In this document: positions 1-7,877 of the stretch, in pieces
How positions within the stretch are numbered: position 1 is the first letter of the stretch
Layout of the letters: every line of letters begins with the position of its first letter
Origin: Polynucleobacter necessarius
GTDB taxonomy: Bacteria > Pseudomonadota > Gammaproteobacteria > Burkholderiales > Burkholderiaceae
Direction: 5' to 3'
DNA length: 64,000 nucleotides
Assembly: GCF_900095175.1 (NCBI RefSeq)
Contig: NZ_LT606946.1
Location: forward strand, 908,058 to 972,057
Notes under the pieces: model-generated
The model's input: the letters and a program-made list of their open reading frames with translations, nothing else
What the model was told of the DNA's origin: nothing
Databases searched by the model: none
Translations under genes and position numbers: made by a program

Positions 1-45
1 GACAATAGCCAATGCTTGCAAAAACTCGCGACGATTTAAAGACAT
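1..45 (-). CDS. soxB: SoxB thiosulfohydrolase, first 15 codons only
   Basis: Only the N-terminus is in the window; the gene runs off the left edge. It starts at the ATG at 45-43 and reads MSLNRREFLQALAIV, a twin-arginine-type leader (NRREFLQ) followed by the start of a hydrophobic stretch. SoxB is the periplasmic di-manganese enzyme that hydrolyses sulfate from SoxYZ-bound intermediates. The identification rests on this leader and on position: it is the next gene after soxX on the same strand in a soxCDYZAX run, where soxB is the usual last member. An AGGAAAA ribosome-binding stretch precedes the ATG. Any other Tat-exported protein is possible in principle. Confidence 0.72.
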   Translation of the reverse strand, partial: MSLNRREFLQALAIV

Positions 46-61
46 AGTATTTTCCTAAAGA

Positions 62-83
62 AAACAGACCTTTCGGCCTGTTT
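62..83 (-). promoter_or_regulatory. Intercistronic hairpin between soxX and soxB
   Basis: Nine-base arms (62-70 and 75-83) with one G-T pair enclose a four-base loop. The element lies between the soxX stop and the soxB start. On the minus (sox) strand it is followed by only a short interrupted T run, so it may be a leaky terminator or an RNA-stability element setting soxB level. On the plus strand it is followed by ATTTTTA and would look like a weak terminator. Confidence 0.45.
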
Positions 84-90
84 ATTTTTA

Positions 91-696
91 TTACTTGTTA
101 ACAGGCGACTCTGGATCTAAGAGCAATGCCATGACATCCTGCATTTGTTTTTCATTTAAGAGTTTGAAGTGCCCGAAACGAGGCATATTGCTACATACGT
201 TATATGCCTTGGAATTGTTAATACGATTCCAAGTGTAGGCAACAACCTCTTTAGAGTAACCACGCAATTTGCCATAACCAGTGAGTGACGGGCCAATATT
301 TCCATAAGAAATTTCTTTTGGAGAAATTTGATGACAGTTATAGCAACCACCACCATTCACAGACCCCGGTTTATCACGCCAGGTTGCGCCTCGGCCGCTT
401 TGGGCAATCTTTTCACCACTCTTCCAGTCACCGATATATTTACCATCGGATGGCTGCTTGATCATAGCCAGGTTTTCTTTTTGAATCTTTTCACGAACCT
501 TGGGATCTCCACCACCATCGAGATTTACAGGGTTTGAGCAAAACTTTTGAGCCGCATCTTGATCTAAGCGGTCTAATCCCGCCTGCCCTTTAGCCTCAAA
601 ACTGTTAGACATCATCTTTTCAAAAGGGGTAGCAGCACTAACAGTACCTGCTACAGCTAGGAGCGTAAACGCCAAAATTGATAATTTGTTTTTCAT
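91..696 (-). CDS. soxX: Sulfur oxidation c-type cytochrome SoxX
   Basis: 201 aa. A Sec signal peptide (LSILAFTLLAVAGTVSAA) precedes a periplasmic monohaem cytochrome c domain. The haem site is CYNCH near residue 119 and a likely distal Met ligand lies in CSNMPRFGH near residue 170. SoxX pairs with SoxA to form SoxAX, which oxidatively links thiosulfate to the Cys of SoxY. It lies 18 bases after soxA and ahead of soxB, as in classic sox operons. Length and the C-terminal QDVMALLLDPESPV helix fit the family. Confidence 0.93.
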   Translation of the reverse strand: MKNKLSILAFTLLAVAGTVSAATPFEKMMSNSFEAKGQAGLDRLDQDAAQKFCSNPVNLDGGGDPKVREKIQKENLAMIKQPSDGKYIGDWKSGEKIAQSGRGATWRDKPGSVNGGGCYNCHQISPKEISYGNIGPSLTGYGKLRGYSKEVVAYTWNRINNSKAYNVCSNMPRFGHFKLLNEKQMQDVMALLLDPESPVNK

Positions 697-714
697 ATTA
701 TTTATCTCCAGCGA

Positions 715-1557
715 TTAACGCTTCAGTCCTGGTGCATTCATGGTTCCGCCCTTAGCATTTACAGCCATATACATGGAGACTGCAATGGTATCTTCGGAAA
801 TGTAGATTGGCTCTGGGAAGCGTTGTTGACGGTAACAGTCGTTTAAGCGACGTTGCATGGTCCAGAAAGTGCCGCTGGATACACGGTAGGCGGGCCAGTA
901 ACCCCAGCCTAATGCAGCACCCTTCTCAACAGTTAAATTAGGCAGGTCCTGTAAGCGAATGCGTTTGCCATTAGACGCGTGGCATGATGCACAGGAGAAA
1001 TCCATTGGACCACCCTGATAGAAGAATGATTGCTTACCCATTTGGTAGGCCTGTTTTTCTTTCGGGTGCTTAGCAACGACATTAATCGGCATACCCTTAG
1101 ACTCTGCGACGACATATGCCACAACAGCCTCTAGATTCTTTCTTTTGCCCTTGCTAAATCCTGCCTTGATGATCTCGTTTGCATCATATCCTTGCAATTT
1201 GGTCATGCAGGTAACAAGGCGAGACTCCAAATCCTGTACTTGATTAGTGTCTTTAAAGTATTTCGGCAACTGTGTATAGGCGCCTTTAACTACACCAGGA
1301 CCCATACCTAAGTCACATTTTTGCAAAGATACATTCTTAGGCCCCATGGGCTTTTTCCAAATATCCTCACCAGCTGCCTCATACAAATCAGCAGGGTTAC
1401 CATCGGCAATCATTGCGCGATATTTTTCGATTTCGTCAGTTGGAGCCCCTCCAGTTGGAGTAGCGGCTGTAGAAGCCTCATTTTTTGCAGGACTAGAACA
1501 GCCCTGCAATACTGCAAATAGGCCAATAATGACGCCATATAAAATGCGTGTTTTCAT
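715..1557 (-). CDS. soxA: Sulfur oxidation c-type cytochrome SoxA
   Basis: 280 aa. The N-terminus is a lipoprotein-like leader (VLQGCSSPA, Cys near residue 20), so the protein may be membrane-anchored. The haem-binding motif CASCHAS is near residue 190. The late Cys in LNDCYRQQRFPEP matches the conserved Cys of SoxA that ligates the active-site haem and carries the persulfide. Cysteines near residues 81 and 117 (QKCDLGMGPG, LVTCMTK) lie in the N-terminal half, where a second haem is lost in many SoxA proteins. With SoxX it starts the Sox cycle by loading thiosulfate onto SoxYZ. Confidence 0.94.
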   Translation of the reverse strand: MKTRILYGVIIGLFAVLQGCSSPAKNEASTAATPTGGAPTDEIEKYRAMIADGNPADLYEAAGEDIWKKPMGPKNVSLQKCDLGMGPGVVKGAYTQLPKYFKDTNQVQDLESRLVTCMTKLQGYDANEIIKAGFSKGKRKNLEAVVAYVVAESKGMPINVVAKHPKEKQAYQMGKQSFFYQGGPMDFSCASCHASNGKRIRLQDLPNLTVEKGAALGWGYWPAYRVSSGTFWTMQRRLNDCYRQQRFPEPIYISEDTIAVSMYMAVNAKGGTMNAPGLKR

Positions 1558-1593
1558 GGTAACCCTTTTATAGTTTTAATATGCGTACTGATA

Positions 1594-1902
1594 TTAAGAA
1601 GCCGTAGCTTCATCAGTACGTTTGTCGCCTTTGCTATCGTTCCAAGTCACAACAATCTTGTCGCCCTTAGCACCCTTGTACTTAAAGTTCAAGAAAGGGT
1701 CTTTAGATACTGCTGGGCCAAATTGACCATTGAATACATCTTTGCCATTGGCTTTGACATTGATTGTGCTGATAAACCAAGCTGGGATAACCTTACCTGA
1801 TGGGTCTTTCCGCTGACCGGACTCCATATCATGCTTCATCAAAATTTTTACATCTACAGTACCGCCGTTTTCAGCAGCTCTTACGCGCATTGGATCAGCC
1901 AT
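1594..1902 (-). CDS. soxZ: Thiosulfate oxidation carrier subunit SoxZ
   Basis: 102 aa, no signal peptide, as expected because SoxZ travels through the Tat system with SoxY. The sequence MRVRAAENGGTVDVKILMKHDME and the downstream immunoglobulin-like beta pattern are typical. SoxZ is the structural partner of SoxY in the carrier that holds sulfur intermediates during thiosulfate oxidation. It lies 48 bases after soxY and 36 bases before soxA. Confidence 0.95.
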   Translation of the reverse strand: MADPMRVRAAENGGTVDVKILMKHDMESGQRKDPSGKVIPAWFISTINVKANGKDVFNGQFGPAVSKDPFLNFKYKGAKGDKIVVTWNDSKGDKRTDEATAS

Positions 1903-1950
1903 TTTGGTTCCTCTCTATGTATGAATTGTGTTTATTAATGTGCTTCGGGA

Positions 1951-2403
1951 TTAACCGCCGCAACCACCAAGCGTTACCTTGACTTCTTTAACGGCCATTA
2001 ACCACTTACCATCAGCTTTTACCAAGCCGTATACATTGGATGTTTGACCCATTTTGATACGCGTTGTCACAAATGAATCTGTGCCGGCAGGAATAAAGAA
2101 TTGAGCTGCAAGTGAGCTTGGGTTCTTTTCAACCAAGATAGCCATTTGCTCAGCCTTAAGGGTAGAAGTGATTCCAACAGGAACAACTGCACCATTTTCA
2201 GCGATATCCGGAGCATTCAAAGTCACTGCAGATGATTTATCTGGACTATCAGCGCCCAAGATCTTGAATACATCATCGATACCTTTGCCTTCAAAAGTGG
2301 CTTTGTTCCACTCTTGAGCTTGAGCAGTGCTAATAAGACCTGCAGAAGTCATTAGGCCAAATACTGCTGAATACTTCATCAAACTGCGTCGCTGCTGATT
2401 CAT
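1951..2403 (-). CDS. soxY: Thiosulfate oxidation carrier protein SoxY
   Basis: 150 aa from the ATG at 2403, chosen because it begins the leader MNQQRRSLMKYSAVFGL, a twin-arginine signal; a longer reading upstream has no leader sense. The protein ends in VTLGGCGG, the signature GGCGG tail whose Cys carries the sulfur substrate on a swinging arm. SoxY is the central substrate carrier of the Sox multienzyme system in the periplasm. Neighbours soxD (upstream) and soxZ (downstream) give the usual order. Confidence 0.96.
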   Translation of the reverse strand: MNQQRRSLMKYSAVFGLMTSAGLISTAQAQEWNKATFEGKGIDDVFKILGADSPDKSSAVTLNAPDIAENGAVVPVGITSTLKAEQMAILVEKNPSSLAAQFFIPAGTDSFVTTRIKMGQTSNVYGLVKADGKWLMAVKEVKVTLGGCGG

Positions 2404-2575
2404 AAAAACTCCTTTATTAATCTTAACTTCTGTCAATTTATTGCTTATTTTGCATTAAAACATTGTGGTTACTACCTAATTGGCTATTTTATTTGCCGCC
2501 AGAGAGTATCCACGTCACTAAAGTCTTACGATCTTCATCAGAAAGCTGGGCTTGTGGCGGCATTGGAAGGGAGCC

Positions 2576-3568
2576 TCATACACCCGACCCGCCGGCCTTA
2601 ACCTTTGCCATGAGCTTATCCACCGCGCCACTCTGCCCATCATATTTCTTGGCAATATCGGCTATTGATGGGCCAACCAACTTCGCATTAGGCGCATGAC
2701 AGGCTGAGCAGTTCTCATTTTTAAAGAGCGCTGCCGGTCCTTTTGATGCAGAAGAATGGGTATCTGCTGCATGAGCTAAGCCCTCACCAGAAGCCCCAGG
2801 CAATTGCTTAATTGGAGGCTTGGTTGTATCTGCGCCTCTATAAGGGCCATACATGCGGTTTTGCTCTGCAATATTGTTATGGGCATTACGAGCAAAATCA
2901 GGCAATGTTGAGCCAATTTGAACAAATGGAACGCAATTGTGCATACAAGAACTTCCATTGACATCTGGTTTGTCTTTAACATTCCAGAAACCATGTTTGG
3001 TCGTCATGCCATTTCGGTTTGGCATTTTGACCTCAGCAATATTTTTATCGCTCAACACAAAATCATCAGGAACAATTTCGCCAAGACTGAGAATGAAAGC
3101 AACAACTGCATAGGTATCATCAGGCGTTAAAGATCTTGGGGCATTCCATGGCATCGCACGGTAAATGTAATCCCACAATGTAGATACCGTTGGCACCTTC
3201 ATTAAGGTTGTTCTTTGGGGCTGCTTCATATCTTTTAATGAGGCAACCTTACCTGTCTTGACATCATCCTTAGTGGTACCACCAGCGATGGGCGTAAAGA
3301 TTTCATTTGATTCACCAAAGGTGCCGTGACAACTTGCACACTTAGCCTCCCAAATAACTTGACCTTTTTCTACAGAGCCAGAGCCCTTGGGTAGACCCTT
3401 AAAGTCAGGGCGAACATCGATATCCCAAGCGGCAACTTCCGCAGGAGTAGCAGTTCTACCAATGCCAGGGAACTTGGCTGAACCCGATTGCGCTAAGGCT
3501 TGATGCGCAGTCATTGCGATGAGAGCCGCAAATCCTAAGCGGACGCTAAATTTATCCAACTTGAACAT
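2576..3568 (-). CDS. soxD: SoxD dihaem cytochrome c, cut short by an in-frame TGA
   Basis: 330 aa as read; signal peptide ending ALAQ, then two haem sites, CASCH near residue 76 and CSACH near residue 288. SoxD takes electrons from SoxC during sulfane-sulfur oxidation. At 2578-2576 the frame meets TGA directly after GGSGV. The same frame then continues with GSLPMPPQAQLSDEDRK and TLVTWILSGGK to a TAA at 2491-2489. The family motif here is GVWG, so the TGA sits exactly on the Trp codon (TGG to TGA). The intended product is about 359 aa. The lost tail is the C-terminal helix of the second cytochrome domain. The start overlaps the soxC end by 17 bases. Confidence 0.9.
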   Translation of the reverse strand: MFKLDKFSVRLGFAALIAMTAHQALAQSGSAKFPGIGRTATPAEVAAWDIDVRPDFKGLPKGSGSVEKGQVIWEAKCASCHGTFGESNEIFTPIAGGTTKDDVKTGKVASLKDMKQPQRTTLMKVPTVSTLWDYIYRAMPWNAPRSLTPDDTYAVVAFILSLGEIVPDDFVLSDKNIAEVKMPNRNGMTTKHGFWNVKDKPDVNGSSCMHNCVPFVQIGSTLPDFARNAHNNIAEQNRMYGPYRGADTTKPPIKQLPGASGEGLAHAADTHSSASKGPAALFKNENCSACHAPNAKLVGPSIADIAKKYDGQSGAVDKLMAKVKAGGSGV

Positions 3569-4952
3569 TGCTCACCTCGCCGTTTGAATCCAATTTCCAT
3601 GACTGAATTGCATTGTTGTGATAGATGGAACGAGTTCCACGGACATCACGCAACTTTTTAATGGCAGGTTGAATGTATCCCGTATCGTCCATAGCCCTCG
3701 ATTGCAGGATAGCTGGAGAGCCATCCCATACCCAATCGATATTGAATCGAGTAATTGACTTCGTCAGAATCGGCATCTCCAAACGAGCCTTACGCCAGTT
3801 ATTGCCACCATCAAACGAAACGTCTACACGGGTGATTTTTCCACGGCCAGACCATGCCATGCCACTCACGTTGTAGAAGCCTTTATCCAGCAACTGCTGA
3901 CCACCAGACGGTGTTGTGATAACTGATTTACATTCTTGAATCGATGCATATTGACGGTGCGATCCATCCGGCATCAGTTCAATATAGTGAACTGCCTCAT
4001 CCTTCGCATTCCATGGCATATCACCTACTTCAAGGCGACGCAACCATTTCACCCAACTAACACCTTGAACACCAGGAACCACTAAACGTAACGGAAAACC
4101 ATTTTCAGGGCGTAACATCTCACCGTTCATCGCCCAAGCCACGATAGTGTCGTTTAAACAGCTTTCCAAGTTAATGGTGCGAGTCATGCCAGAACCATCA
4201 CCACCTTCAGCAAGCATGAACTTGCCTTTTTTGAGGTTAGCGCCACATTCTTCAAGCAACACTTTTAAAGGAACGCCAGTGAACTCACAGCAAGAAAGCA
4301 TGCCGTGCGTGTACTGAACAGTAGGTACGGCAACATTACCCCATTCAAGACCAGTATTAGCACCGCACTCAATAAAGTGAGTACGAGAAACTGATGGCAA
4401 TCTCATCAAATCGTTCATGGTGAAAACGCGTGGGTTTTTCACCAAACCATTCACCATCAGGCGATGAGTTTCGGGATTGAGGTTATACCAACCTTGATGG
4501 TGACGCTCAAAGTGCAGGCCATTCGGAGTAATGGTTCCAAATAATCCCTGTAGCGGCGTAAAAGCCACCGAGGCAGCGGATACACGAGTCAAACCAGGAG
4601 ACTCACGTCGAATGAGATTTGATTCATAAATGGATGGCACACCATAAGGCATCGTTGCCACATTCTTACCAAGAGTGGTTTGCCACTCCTGCTTTTCAAG
4701 AATTGCAGGATCACCTTCACCTGCAGCCATAGCCAACGGAGTAGTTAGGCCCGCGGCCGCGCCGCCAAGGGCAGACATGAAGCCCTTGCGTAAAAAGCCG
4801 CGACGATTTTCATCTAAGCCATTAGCGTTAACGTCAGCTATCAGCTCCTGAGAAATAAAATGCTCGGGGGCCTTCACGAGACGAGCCTGATTTGCAGGCT
4901 TTTCGATAGCGCCAATGTCTTGCGCACTAATCTCTATTTGTTTGTTGGTCAT
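3552..4952 (-). CDS. soxC: SoxC sulfane dehydrogenase, molybdenum subunit
   Basis: 466 aa from the ATG at 4952. A Tat leader with RRGFLRKGF lies near residue 50, after an unusually long N-terminal stretch. The sulfite-oxidase fold follows, with the molybdenum-ligating Cys in THFIECGANTG and the dimerisation domain at the C-terminal end (ITRVDVSFDGGNNWR). SoxC with SoxD forms the periplasmic Mo/haem enzyme that removes six electrons from SoxY-bound sulfur, allowing complete oxidation of thiosulfate to sulfate. It is first in the sox operon, 34 bases after the ArsR-type regulator gene. The molybdate transporter genes just beyond suggest linked cofactor supply. Confidence 0.94.
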   Translation of the reverse strand: MTNKQIEISAQDIGAIEKPANQARLVKAPEHFISQELIADVNANGLDENRRGFLRKGFMSALGGAAAGLTTPLAMAAGEGDPAILEKQEWQTTLGKNVATMPYGVPSIYESNLIRRESPGLTRVSAASVAFTPLQGLFGTITPNGLHFERHHQGWYNLNPETHRLMVNGLVKNPRVFTMNDLMRLPSVSRTHFIECGANTGLEWGNVAVPTVQYTHGMLSCCEFTGVPLKVLLEECGANLKKGKFMLAEGGDGSGMTRTINLESCLNDTIVAWAMNGEMLRPENGFPLRLVVPGVQGVSWVKWLRRLEVGDMPWNAKDEAVHYIELMPDGSHRQYASIQECKSVITTPSGGQQLLDKGFYNVSGMAWSGRGKITRVDVSFDGGNNWRKARLEMPILTKSITRFNIDWVWDGSPAILQSRAMDDTGYIQPAIKKLRDVRGTRSIYHNNAIQSWKLDSNGEVSNVQVG

Positions 4953-4986
4953 ATGATCTCTACTTAAATGAATAGACGCTTCAAAA

Positions 4987-5328
4987 TTAATGCAGACTCT
5001 CAGCAATCTTCGCGCACACCGTCTGACACATCTCTACGGTTGCGTTATCTGCGATAGAGTAAAAAACGGTTGTTCCCTCTTTACGTCTGAGCAAAATTCC
5101 CGCTTTATGAAGTGCGGAAAGGTGCCGCGATACATTAGCTTGACTAGAGCCGCATAACTCAACAACCTCAGAAACAGACTTTTCGCCACTGCACACCGCA
5201 TACATGATGCGTAGGCGTGATGGCTCTGAAAGAACGCTGAAATATTCAGCAACGTGTGCAAATACTTTTTCCATCGCTTGTGGAGAAAGATCTTTGGTGG
5301 CTTTTTTAACTTTTGATTTGATATTCAC
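4987..5328 (-). CDS. ArsR-family transcriptional regulator heading the sox operon
   Basis: 113 aa. A winged helix-turn-helix of the ArsR type is clear: FSVLSEPSRLRIMYAV, then recognition helix SSQANVSRHLSALHKAG and wing RRKEGTTVFYSI. Cysteines fall at residues 46, 59, 101 and 105. ArsR proteins of sulfur pathways (SoxR, BigR, SqrR types) sense persulfide through a pair of Cys, one early and one late, so this pattern suggests a sulfur-responsive repressor. That role is inferred from position and Cys content. It is transcribed with soxC and diverges from modB; a palindrome lies just upstream. Confidence 0.85.
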   Translation of the reverse strand: MNIKSKVKKATKDLSPQAMEKVFAHVAEYFSVLSEPSRLRIMYAVCSGEKSVSEVVELCGSSQANVSRHLSALHKAGILLRRKEGTTVFYSIADNATVEMCQTVCAKIAESLH

Positions 5329-5339
5329 TGGTTATAACA

Positions 5340-5361
5340 ATATATACGTATACGTGCATAT
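5340..5361. promoter_or_regulatory. Candidate ArsR operator palindrome
   Basis: A perfect 10-base palindrome ACGTATACGT (5346-5355) is nested in a larger imperfect dyad 5340-5361 with ATAT flanks. It begins 12 bases upstream of the arsR start and sits in the short divergent gap to modB. AT-rich 12-2-12 type dyads are usual ArsR binding sites, so it may be the autoregulatory operator controlling sox, and perhaps mod. No experiment supports it. Confidence 0.5.
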
Positions 5362-5431
5362 GTTGGACACCCAAGACTAAAACACTTATATAGTGGGATA
5401 CTCTAGGCTGCAATGGCAATACAATCAAAAA

Positions 5432-6084
5432 ATGGATATTGATGCAATTCTGCTGTCCCTAAAGCTCGCTTTTTGGACCATGGCGCTGATACTGCCATTT
5501 GGGATCTGGGTAGCTCATAAGCTGATTAAGCTAAATAAGAGTCGCCCTTGGCTTGAGGCTGCCCTCGCGCTTCCCTTAGTCCTACCGCCGACCGTCTTAG
5601 GGGCTATTACTTTCTAGTTTCATTTGGTAATACCAGTATTTTTGGCGCCCCAATTGTGTTTTCATTCACGGGCATCCTCATAGCCTCACTCATTGTGAAT
5701 ATCCCCTTTGCTATTCAACCCATTCAAAGGGCGTTTGAGGCAATTAACCCTGAAATCAGAGAAGCTGCTCAGGTGAGCGGTCTGAGTGATTGGCAGATCT
5801 TTCGTCTAATAGAGCTGCCACTATCTTGGCGGGGAATAACGGGTGCAGCCGCCCTCACCTTTGCCCATACCTTGGGAGAATTTGGCGTTGTCCTCATGGT
5901 TGGCGGCACCATTCCAAGGGAGACCAAAACAGCCTCAATTGCAATTTATGACAAGGTTCAGAGCTTTGATACTGCTGGTGCTGGCTCTATAGCGCTTGTT
6001 CTCCTGGGTACCTCACTGGTATGCATAGCGCTTTCCTATGGAATATTTGGTGGCAACCCAAATCGGCGCAGAGGGCTTAATTGA
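5432..6084 (+). pseudogene. modB: ModB molybdate ABC transporter permease, frameshifted
   Basis: About 217 aa when repaired. The first part (from the ATG at 5432) ends in PLVLPPTVLG; the second resumes with YYFLVSFGNTSIFG and carries the permease EAA loop (EAAQVSGLSDWQIFRLIELP) and the FAHTLGEFGVVLMVGG segment. The frame is lost at 5600-5605 in a GGGGC stretch, by one base lost or two gained. ModB forms the membrane channel of the molybdate importer and couples to ModC, whose gene overlaps it by one base (TGATG). No modA is beside it, so the binding protein must be elsewhere or absent. Confidence 0.85.
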
Positions 6085-7196
6085 TGTTGAAGGTAAAGAT
6101 TACCCAGATCAACCCAAGCCCACTACAAATAAGCCTGGAGTGTGCTCCAGGTGAATTGCATGCTTTAGTAGGCCCCTCCGGAAGTGGCAAAACTACAGTC
6201 CTCAGATCTATTGCCGGCCTAAACAAAACAGTCAGCGGAAAAATTGAGTGCAATGGTGAGGTGTGGCTTGAAAGTGATCATCTGGGAACAATAATTAAAC
6301 AACTATCTCCAGCAGAACGTTCATGCGGCTTCTTATTTCAGCAGTACGCTCTTTTCCCACATCTCAGCGCAATCGATAATGTAGCAATCCCTTTGCAAAA
6401 TTCCGGCCTCAGCAAATCAGAACGCAAAGGTATTGGAATGAATTTATTAGATCGTATGGGTATCGCCAGTCTTTCTGGGCGTATGCCTCATCAGCTATCC
6501 GGCGGACAACAACAACGTGTTGCCCTGGCCCGAGCATTAGCCCGAAAACCTAAAGCCTTACTGCTCGATGAGCCATTTTCAGCCATTGATGCACCAACAC
6601 GCCAGGGTCTTTATAAAACATTAGCAGAGCTAAGAACAGACTTAAATATCCCCATGATCTTGGTGACACATGACTTGCGTGAGGCTGATTTATTAGCCGA
6701 CAGAATTACCGTCATAGATCAAGGCATTAGTTTGCAAACTGCCGCCCCACAAACTCTTTTCCAAAAGCCCAGAAATTCTCGGGTTGCTGAATTGGTTGGT
6801 ATCAGCAATATGTTTCATGGCGTATTCGACTCGGGTAACTTGAGTTGGGACGGCTGCAATAAGAACTTTATGGTTGCCGATAAAGGCAAGATTCCACCTA
6901 AAGTGCGTGTAGCTTGGGTTATTCCTCAAAGTGGATTGAGCGTACATAACAACGCAAGCATTGGCAGTGTGTCAGTGATAGCTGAAAAGATGAGCAGCCT
7001 TGGTCAAATTGCAGTTATTCAATTGAGAATTCAAGATAGTGAAAACATGATTGAATGGGAAGCTTCTTCTGCAGAGGTAAGAGGGCTAGGAATGGTTGTT
7101 GGCAGTCAAATGCATCTTGAGCTTGATGGCAATCAAATTCACATTATGCCTTTGCGTCCGATTAATGATCCACGACGATTTATTGAGCATCAGTGA
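6084..7196 (+). CDS. modC: ModC molybdate ABC transporter ATP-binding protein
   Basis: 370 aa from the ATG at 6084; an in-frame TTG just before it is less likely. Walker A GPSGSGKTT (near residue 33), Q-loop FQQYALFPH, signature LSGGQQQR, Walker B LLLDEPFSA and the H-loop THD are all present. The C-terminal third looks like the TOBE-type molybdate-sensing region of ModC. It energises uptake through ModB. Other anion importers (sulfate, CysA) share this layout; the modB neighbour and SoxC context favour molybdate. Confidence 0.88.
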   Translation: MLKVKITQINPSPLQISLECAPGELHALVGPSGSGKTTVLRSIAGLNKTVSGKIECNGEVWLESDHLGTIIKQLSPAERSCGFLFQQYALFPHLSAIDNVAIPLQNSGLSKSERKGIGMNLLDRMGIASLSGRMPHQLSGGQQQRVALARALARKPKALLLDEPFSAIDAPTRQGLYKTLAELRTDLNIPMILVTHDLREADLLADRITVIDQGISLQTAAPQTLFQKPRNSRVAELVGISNMFHGVFDSGNLSWDGCNKNFMVADKGKIPPKVRVAWVIPQSGLSVHNNASIGSVSVIAEKMSSLGQIAVIQLRIQDSENMIEWEASSAEVRGLGMVVGSQMHLELDGNQIHIMPLRPINDPRRFIEHQ

Positions 7197-7220
7197 TCTG
7201 GATATGCTCATACCTAGATT

Positions 7221-7844
7221 TTAGATGGGCTTCTTGGCAACCATACCGAGTAAGGCTGACATGCCAGTATGTCTAGCACCTTCAGACAATTCCTTTTCGT
7301 AACGCTGAAGATCTAGGATTTCAAATTCGTGACTAAGCTCACGAATCATCTCTTCTGTATAAAGATGCTCGATTAAGGATGGGCCACCTGTTTTATATTC
7401 CAATTGCTTTGGTGTGTAACCCTGGAGTATAAAAATACCACCCGGTTTCAAAGCCTGATGAACTTGCTTAAAGATTCTAGCTCGCATCTCTGGATCTGCA
7501 AACTGAATAAAGATAGCAATGATTGCATCATACGAATTAGTCTGCCAATTAAATCCATCCGTATCGCAGAGGCTATATTGAATATTAACTTGGTTGTCTT
7601 TTGCAAACTGATTGGCCTTGGCAAGTGCAATATCAGAAACATCAAAACCGGTGACATGCATTCCCTGCTTAGCAAGCCAAATGCCATTACGCCCTTCCCC
7701 ATCAGCAATGCAGAGAACGGAAGAATCTGGTTTTAGATATTGAGATACTTGCTCAACAAGATACTCATTTGGCTCTTTACCAAAGATAAACTCTTCTTTA
7801 TCAAAGCGCTCATTCCAGAGCTGGGTAGCATCGGTAAAGGACAT
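7221..7844 (-). CDS. Class I SAM-dependent methyltransferase
   Basis: 207 aa from the ATG at 7844, preceded by GAGGACC at a good distance; a TTG further upstream is less likely. Motif I is degenerate (VLCIADGEGRNGIWLA) and is followed by the acidic strand VTGFDVSD and the ALKPGGIFILQGY segment, as in TehB/UbiE-like methyltransferases. The substrate cannot be read from sequence. It converges with modC and stands apart from metZ, whose start lies on the far side. Confidence 0.8.
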   Translation of the reverse strand: MSFTDATQLWNERFDKEEFIFGKEPNEYLVEQVSQYLKPDSSVLCIADGEGRNGIWLAKQGMHVTGFDVSDIALAKANQFAKDNQVNIQYSLCDTDGFNWQTNSYDAIIAIFIQFADPEMRARIFKQVHQALKPGGIFILQGYTPKQLEYKTGGPSLIEHLYTEEMIRELSHEFEILDLQRYEKELSEGARHTGMSALLGMVAKKPI

Positions 7845-7877
7845 GTAAATTGTGGTCCTCAATTAGTGTTGATGAAA

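Noticed and set aside
2576..2578. TGA in soxD as a selenocysteine codon
   Set aside because: The family residue here is Trp in GVWG, not Cys, and I saw no obvious SECIS-like hairpin just downstream. A TGG to TGA change explains it.
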